From Cryptomeria japonica (Eukaryota > Streptophyta > Pinopsida > Cupressales > Cupressaceae): a DNA stretch of 64,000 bases. Positions 58,010-64,000 of this stretch are shown here, piece by piece. How positions within the stretch are numbered: position 1 is the stretch's first letter; each line of letters begins with the position of its first letter. The notes under the pieces were generated by a model. It was not told the DNA's origin, did no database searches, and worked only from the letters and a program-made list of their open reading frames with translations. The stretch covers positions 316,166,456 through 316,230,455 of the forward strand of contig NC_081407.1 in NCBI RefSeq assembly GCF_030272615.1, given 5' to 3'. A program made the position numbers and the translations under genes.

Positions 58010-58250
58010 AAACGTCCAGGCGCGTCTGCGTTGGTGCCAGGCGCGTCTGTGCTCGCGAGGCGCGTCTGTGTTTGTGCCAGGCGCGTCTGCGTTTGAACCC
58101 ACGTCTGTGTCAAATGCGGCCGCGTTTGTGATGGTCAGTCGCGTTTGTGCCAAGAAGGCACGTCTGTGCAGAACATAGGCACGTTTGTGTTTGTCAGGCG
58201 CGTCTGTACAGTCTTTAAGCATGTTTATGTCAGGTAAGCGTGTTTGTGTT
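58010..58250. repeat. GCGTCTGTG minisatellite in the PMD intron
   Basis: About ten degraded ~21-bp units of the form AGGCGCGTCTGTGTTTGTGCC. Coding-like ORFs on either strand here are by-products. Confidence 0.85.
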
Positions 58251-58379
58251 TTAAAAAGTGTGAAGTTGCGTCTTCTAGGTCAAATTGGCAATTCTGTGAT
58301 GAACATACGCTATCAATTGGATAAGCTACTGAGAGGATACACTCAAGCAGGTCCTCTATGGAAGACTAGGATAGATCAA

Positions 58380-58650
58380 GGCACTTTGTGATGAATAGTG
58401 AGTACCAAGATAGAGTACTTTGTGATGAACAGGGAGTACTAAAATATGAGCAGCACTTTGTGATGAACAGGGAGTGCAAATGTGAGTAACACTTTGTGAT
58501 GAATAGTGAGTGTCACACACGTAGTACTTTGTGATGAACAGGGAGTACTACTAGGATAAATAGCAACACTTTGTGATGAACAGTGAGTGTCACTAGGATA
58601 GAATGCCATATGCATTTAGATAAAAAGTAGCATTTTGTGATAAACGAGGA
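58380..58650. repeat. CACTTTGTGATGAACAGGGAGT minisatellite in the PMD intron
   Basis: About seven units of 33-40 bp, each with ACTTTGTGATGAA-AG-GAGT followed by a variable spacer, ending ~40 bp before the splice acceptor. Confidence 0.9.
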
Positions 58651-60706
58651 ATGCCACTATGACTGACATGAGTGATTTGTTTGACTGCAGGAGTATTTGC
58701 CGATGCTGAGTCACGGGAGAGATTCCCATCTACTCAGAGGTTGCGACTTGAGTTGACCTTCGAGGACCAAGCAGCTATTGAGGAGATGGGATTGAGACAT
58801 GTTCTATATGTGCCTGAGTTTCGAGCGAACATGGGACTATTGACTGTGCTGGCGGAGAGATGGCACTCCGAGACTTGTACATTTCATTTGCCGATGGGTG
58901 AGATGACAATCACCCTGGAGGATGTATACAGGATACTGAGGATACCGATCGATGGGGAGCTGATCCCATACGATCGAGATGGAGATAGGGAGGCCCTGAG
59001 ATGAGTATTCCAGGACCCAGGACTGGAGATGAGGGCAGTACATGTGGCGTGGGACACTATGATAGCCATAGGGCTAGCGCTGCCAGCGGTGGTAGGAGGA
59101 GCGATCAGTGGGTTCCTGTGTCCAGATAAAGCGACATGGGGTTTGGCTGTGCGGTTGGGGAGGAGCACTGGAGACACTGGTGACACAGCACACCAGATAT
59201 GCTTGGGGACCGTGTGTGCTGGCACACCTCTATTATGAGCTGCATCAGTTCGTATACCATGGATCAGTGGGATTGGGCTGCGGGGTGACATTGCTGCAGG
59301 TATGGGCTTATGAGCATCTGCCAGTGACGAGGCCGATACACTTTAGAGGTAGGGGACATGGACGCAGTTTTGTGCACTTGTATGATATGATCACATCGCA
59401 GCCACGGATTGGCAGGTTGGAGCACTGGCGGTGGGTGATAGATGATATTGATGTGGTCATATGGAGGCCATATCTGGGATGCGAGCAGTGGGAGGATGAT
59501 GCAGTTGAGCTTCCTTACATCTTCTAGAGTAGGTATCTGATTGGGTGGACGCCCTATGTGCTGGAGAGGCAGCTAGTGGACAGGGTTGGCCGGCAGTTTG
59601 ACAAGATCCAGAGGATGCCACGGGGCTCAGGCATGTATGCACGGACTGTCAGAGATCAGGCACAGTTTGGGCCCTTGCTGTCATATGATCAGGCAGTTAC
59701 ACAGCTGGTAGAGATGATGCCCCTACCCTGGGACATGTGGCCAAAGATTGAGGATGTCGGCATGGATGTTGAGTACACAGCATACTGGGCAGAGCATCCC
59801 TTCCCATGCTTGACGAATCCGGGAGAGCCATTGGATGGAGATGGGGGTGGGGATGATGATGATGGTGGAGGTGATGGGGGCAGAGGCCGATGGAGGAGGA
59901 GGGGAGCATTTGGAGAGAGGAGGGTTGCACCTCGGAGGGAGGGTGGTGAGGAGAGACAGGCTCGGGTGGTGAGGGGTCGCGGTGGATTGCCGCTACAGGT
60001 GCAGTAGCAGGGTCCTAGACAGGTACAGGTATAGGGATAGGGACAGGTACCAGTACAGGTATAGGCACAAGGGCAGGAACCCATACAGGGGGAGCCACAG
60101 GCAGAGGCGGAGGGGGCTGACACAGAGGAGGATGAGCTGATAGAGCTAAGGGAGATCTGTCAGGGCCAGGCAGATGAGATCCAAGAGTTGGAGAGGGAGA
60201 GGGATCGGCTCAGGAGGAGGCTCAGAGATACTGAGCGGGAGCGAGATCAGGCTATTCAGTGTTATACTGAGGCTGAGACAGCACTGAGGGCTGGGAGACA
60301 GGCAGCGGAGGACACAGGGGCAGGATATGCTTATGTCCTACGGGCAAGGGAGGAGATTGCCTACTGGCGAGATCTCTATTATGGTGCAGTGCCAGCAGAT
60401 TAGTGGGCGAGGAGCTTCCATAGATCATCGCGTACAACAACAGCTACGGGAGGGAGCCGGAGGAGACAGGCATCGAGTGGTGGGGTTATGGGTCCTCCAC
60501 CACCACCAGATAGAGGGGAGGGCTCAGATTCCATCAAGGCCAGGTGGCTCCGAGGGAGGGAGTTCATCATAGCCATAGAGGGCTCCCTATGTAGCAGTAT
60601 TGTACCATTTTTGTATGATGATGTAGACACTTGCGGGTGCTTTTGTAGCCATATGATTTTGGCATCATTGTATCATGACACTTTTATGATTATATATATG
60701 AGATGA

Positions 60707-62273
60707 TTCATCTTTGCGGCAGCTATATGCATGTGTACCTATATGATGAGATGTTCTTATGTGATGTTTGTTTTATGTGATGGATGCAAATATGTATATG
60801 ATGCAATGCAATATTTTTTCTTTTATGTTTTTATATGTGATGCATGATGCAAATGTGAATGTATGAAATGCAAATGAATATGATAATGCAAATGTAAATT
60901 GTGCTAACAGGTGTTGTGTGCAGGATGTGATATCTATATGTATGTATGAAATGCTTATATGTGGTAATGCAGGTGCAACTACATGAAATGCAAATGTTTT
61001 TGGTGTGTCATTATACTTAGTCATGTGATAGCAGGCTACGCGGACTCAAGAAGGACAATGGAAGTCAATCAAGAAAGGGGGATGAAAGATAGAAGATATG
61101 AAAGTGAAAGAGCTTCTTGTGCGTTATCATCATTGAGCTTATTATGGCAAAATAGGTTCTGACAATCGAGGCATATGTTCGACCCAGAAAGTCATTGTAC
61201 CTGTTTGCATGGAGATAAGACAGTCACAAACAAGGAATGCCCCAGTTCACACTAGACTCACAGTGTCCTCATATCCTTGGACAAGTCATAGCATTACTAA
61301 GAGACAATCCACAGACAACAAATACAAATAGGTGACGATACCCCATCCTCGCCTTTCTAGTCAAAGACATCCTAGAGATAGAATATCTAGTCAGAGACAT
61401 CCCGAAAAAGCTAAAAGACATGTCACCAAAAGATAAAATCAAAAGAAAACCAAGACTCGACACCAACATCCACTGTAGTCCTCAAGTTTAGTGTCTCTTG
61501 TCACTTGTATAAGTCTTATTTGATTGTGGTCACAATGTTTACTTTCACAGAAAGGATAGATAGCACTGAACCATAATGTTGTCTGAGTCTGTTGAAAGAT
61601 TTGATTTGTTGAAGCCCATTGTTGCTATTGTGTCTCATTTGAAACTGACTGAATCCATGAAACTGATACTTTATTACGGAGAAGATGAAACTTTATTGCG
61701 GATCTATGATGCAAATGTTGCTTTATTGCGGATTGTGCGCAGATAGATTGAAGAAACTGGAAGAAACTGTACTCCTCGAAACATGTGATGTTCTTAGTTC
61801 CACACCCATCACTAGACGTAGGATTTGCCTTAGCCACAGATAGGATCTGATTTATTATGAATGGAAAGGGGTGAAAAGGGAGGTTTATTATGAATGGCTA
61901 ACCAATCTTGGATAGATCAATAACAAGCCATGATGGGAATGAGTAAGTTTATTATGAACGAATAGGTTGTGAGTGTGTGCAAAGTGAAAGGATGAAAGTG
62001 AATCCTAAAGGAGGGAGGAGCAATGTCTTTACGCATGGCGCTAATGACCCAGTTTTCACCATGGTACTTGCCCAGGGCACCATCGAAGTGGTTTTCACCG
62101 TTGGACAAAATTATTTCTCTTTACTTTTTTCGATTTTTCAATGTTTTTTGTGTCACAAGGCGCCTGTTTGCCAGGTTTTCACCAAGTAACGATTTTTTTG
62201 TTTTATGAATTTTTTTGTTTTTTGAAATTTTTTGTATTTTTTGTATTTTTGAAATTTAGGATATTCCAAAGAG
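60707..62273. other. non-coding 3' region of the Tat-like element
   Basis: Positions 60780-61000 are rich in degenerate ATGCAAAT-type words. CTTTATTGCGGA-like words repeat near 61670-61725, and TTTATTATGAATGG repeats three times between 61850 and 61960. A T-rich run follows at 62190-62255. No ORF has recognisable motifs. It lies between the PMD gene and the pol stop codon. Confidence 0.6.
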
Positions 62274-63983
62274 CTATGTGTAGAACCTGAGAAGGTGCAT
62301 GCTATTGATAGGATCCTCTAAAGGTTCACCTTCTGTAGTTGAGAGCTGATATGCCCCAGATCCATATGCTGCTGTAATAATGTAGGGACCAAGCTAGTTT
62401 GGTTCGAACTTGCCCTTCTTCTCTCTGTCTTGTTGATTTTTATGATTTTCTCTGAGAAATAAGTCCCCTACCTCAAATGTGCGAGGCTTGACCTTGTGAT
62501 TGTAGTTGCAACTCATTCGTTGTTGGTAAGCCTTGAGATGACTAAAAGCAGTTTGTCTTCATTCATCCAATAGTTCCAGCTCTTGTAAGCGAGAGACCCT
62601 ATAGTCTTCATCACTGATGATGTTTTGCAAAGAAACTCGTAAAGAGGGTAGCTCGACCTCAATAGGCAAGATGGCTTCAGTGCCATAGACAAGTGAATAG
62701 GGTGTAGCTCCTATAGGTGTGCAAACACTTATGCGGTAGGCCCAAAGTGCAGGATTAAGTTGGATATGCCAATTACGGCCAGCATCGTCGACTGTCTTCT
62801 TTAGGATTTTAAGGATTGTTTTGTTAGACGCCTCAGCTTGACCATTACCTTGGGGGTAATATGGTGTGGAGAAACGATGGGAAATATGGAAGCGGTCACA
62901 GAGTTCATGAACATCTTGATTTTTGAAGGGACGCCCGTTATCAGTGATAATGGAAACAGGAATACCGTATCGGCAGATGATATAGTTGAGGATGAATGTA
63001 GCAATCTGTTTTCCAGTAACTTGTGTGAGAGGCACGACTTCAATCCATTTTGTAAAATACTCTGTGGCAGTGATAATGAATTTATGACCATTGGAAGGAG
63101 GGTGAATCTTGCCTATGAGATCGAGTCCCCACTGACAAAAGGGCCAAGGAGACGCAAGTGGTTGAAGTTCTTGTGTTGGCGCATGTATGAGGTCTCCATG
63201 AATTTGACAGTGCTTACATTTCTTGACAAACTGATATGAGTCTTTCTCCATATTGGGCCAATAATATCCAGTCCTGATGAGTTTCTTGGCCAAGGTAGGA
63301 CCACTAGCATGTGGACCACATATCCCTTCATGCACTTGCCGTAACGCAATCCGAGCTTTGTCGTTTTCTAAACATCTAAGAAGAGTGCCATCTAGACCTC
63401 GCCGGTATAGGATATCAGCTAAAATGACATATCGAGAGGATTGGCGAATGAAAGTGCGACGTTGGTTATTTGATAGATCAGGAGGTAGAGTATTGTCACG
63501 TAGGTATGTGAAAATGGAACCATATAACTGGGATTTGGGACCGACAACGCATATCATCTCAGTAGGCATGATCTCATATGAAGGGACCAAAAGGTTATCC
63601 ACCAAGAACTCATAGTGGGTCTCGTTTGGAAGTAAATCAATCAAGGAAGCAATTGTAGCAATGGCATCTGCGGCGCGATTCTGCTCTCTTGGTATTTGCT
63701 CAAAGTCTATCTTTGTGAAGTGTTGTTTCAGGTCATCCACCATTTGTTTATAAGGCATTAATTTTTCATATTTTGTTTGGTAATCATCAGTTGCTTGATG
63801 GATGACAAGTTGGGAGTCCCCAAAAACGTGAAGTTCCTGGATCTTCCATTGAACTGCAATTCGTAATCCTGTTGTTAACGCCTCATATTCCGCTATATTG
63901 TTAGTGCAAGGAAATGATAAGCGGTATGATTTTGGTATAGAATCCCCTTGAGGAGTTATAAAGAGGATGTCAACTCCTGCCCC
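62274..63983 (-). pseudogene. pol: RNase H C-terminal half plus integrase of a Tat-like Ty3/Gypsy pol
   Basis: A TAG at ~63984-63986 precedes HGAGVDI, so the RNase H is interrupted where its first catalytic Asp region would be. The rest is open: AEYEAL and FGDSQL hold the next acidic residues, and REQNRAADAIA the last. The integrase follows, with a zinc finger (HEGICGPHASG...CKHCQIHGD), a core with Asp in WGLDLIG, Asp in ITDNGRPF and Glu in PQGNGQAEASNK, then the GATPYSLVYGTEAILP motif. The frame continues past TGA (62559) and another TAG near 62400 into a C-terminal segment (KVKPRTFEVGDL) ending at 62274. The stops fit CGA-to-TGA and TGG-to-TAG changes. The frame is otherwise intact, so the element is young. 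Confidence 0.9.
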
Positions 63984-64000
63984 ATGCTATGTGTAGGAGC

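Larger units (their letters stand above)
57837..60403 (+). pseudogene. plant mobile domain (PMD) gene, antisense inside the retrotransposon
   Basis: Exon 1 (57837-57902, MAFVHRFDRVRRFQRPAEAG...) ends at a GTAAGT donor. A ~788-bp intron made of two minisatellites ends at TTGACTGCAG (58690), and exon 2 starts in phase (EYLPMLSHGR). The PMD is recognised by LRHVLYVPEFRANMGLL, ERWHSETCTFHLPMGE and MTITLEDVYRILRIPIDG, then LHQFVYH and WAYEHLPV. A Gly/Asp/Arg-rich linker and a coiled coil (ERERDRLRRRLRDTERERD, 60190-60240) follow. PMD proteins include host MAIN/MAIL factors in gene silencing and many transposon-borne copies. Damage: frameshifts near 58755 and 59155, stops at 59002, 59525, 60005 and a cluster at 60026-60064, most of them possible C-to-T changes. 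After the TAG at 60401 the frame stays open to 60706, so the stop may also be secondary. It is GC-rich relative to its host element. Confidence 0.8.
56665..64000 (-). mobile_element. 3' part of a Tat-like Ty3/Gypsy element carrying an antisense PMD gene (continues past the window)
   Basis: From right to left on minus: the end of RNase H and integrase (63983-62274), an untranslated 3' region of ~4.8 kb, PPT (57505-57492) and the 3' LTR (57491-56665). The 5' part lies beyond 64000, so completeness and target duplication cannot be judged. The 3' region holds a plus-strand gene with a PMD domain. Tat-lineage elements are known for long 3' regions with extra, often antisense, ORFs, which fits. Confidence 0.85.

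Noticed and set aside
59689-60123. Minus-strand Cys/Pro-rich and His-rich ORFs opposite the PMD gene
   Set aside because: Antisense shadow of the Gly/Arg-rich linker of the PMD pseudogene.
62801-63615. Plus-strand and alternative-frame ORFs over the integrase
   Set aside because: Shadows of the minus-strand integrase frame, which carries all the domain motifs.

Overview
The window looks like nuclear DNA of a large, repeat-rich seed-plant genome, most likely a conifer. The reasons are AT-rich, mostly non-coding DNA, one intronless PLS-class pentatricopeptide (PPR) gene in 64 kb, nested Ty3/Gypsy LTR elements, and long tandem arrays. The conifer assignment rests on overall style and PPR wording, not on a search. 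There are no rRNA or tRNA genes that I can see and no bacterial features.

Layout. 1-13600: a run of ~32-bp palindromes, then a decayed long ORF (1217-13591) of a family I do not recognise. That ORF is split by a complete but pol-less LTR retrotransposon (2342-10247, minus strand, target duplication TCCAT) and again by a ~1.06-kb terminal-inverted-repeat element (12095-13155). 13600-27930: layered fossils, namely a gag remnant cut by an LTR that starts at 16360, a rotted Gypsy pol on the plus strand (18440-20190), and a rotted Gypsy element on the minus strand (20700-23930). 28022-30424: the one ordinary host gene, a PPR protein with an unusual 5 x 15-residue tandem insertion and a truncated C-terminus. 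31811-39925: a second complete pol-less LTR element (plus strand) with the same primer-binding and polypurine signals as the first. 41192-55759: what I interpret as a ~14.6-kb DNA transposon with ~29-bp terminal inverted repeats. It holds a decayed DDE-type transposase-like gene on plus and a seven-exon companion gene on minus, facing each other across a ~3-kb array of ~358-bp repeats, plus a 3.3-kb palindromic satellite. 55888-57491: two related LTRs tail to tail. 56665-64000: the 3' part of a Tat-like Ty3/Gypsy element (RNase H, integrase, PPT, 3' LTR) that carries in its 3' region an antisense, intron-containing plant mobile domain (PMD) gene with its own promoter.

How it fits together. 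The two pol-less LTR elements share PBS and PPT and could be mobilised by one autonomous partner. Most nonsense codons in the youngest elements could be C-to-T or G-to-A changes of CAG, CGA, CAA or TGG codons, as expected from cytosine-methylation decay. The most novel candidates are the two-gene DNA transposon with its structured satellites, the antisense PMD passenger gene, and the palindromic arrays that recur in unrelated elements. All reading was by eye; family assignments are motif-based and no search was run.
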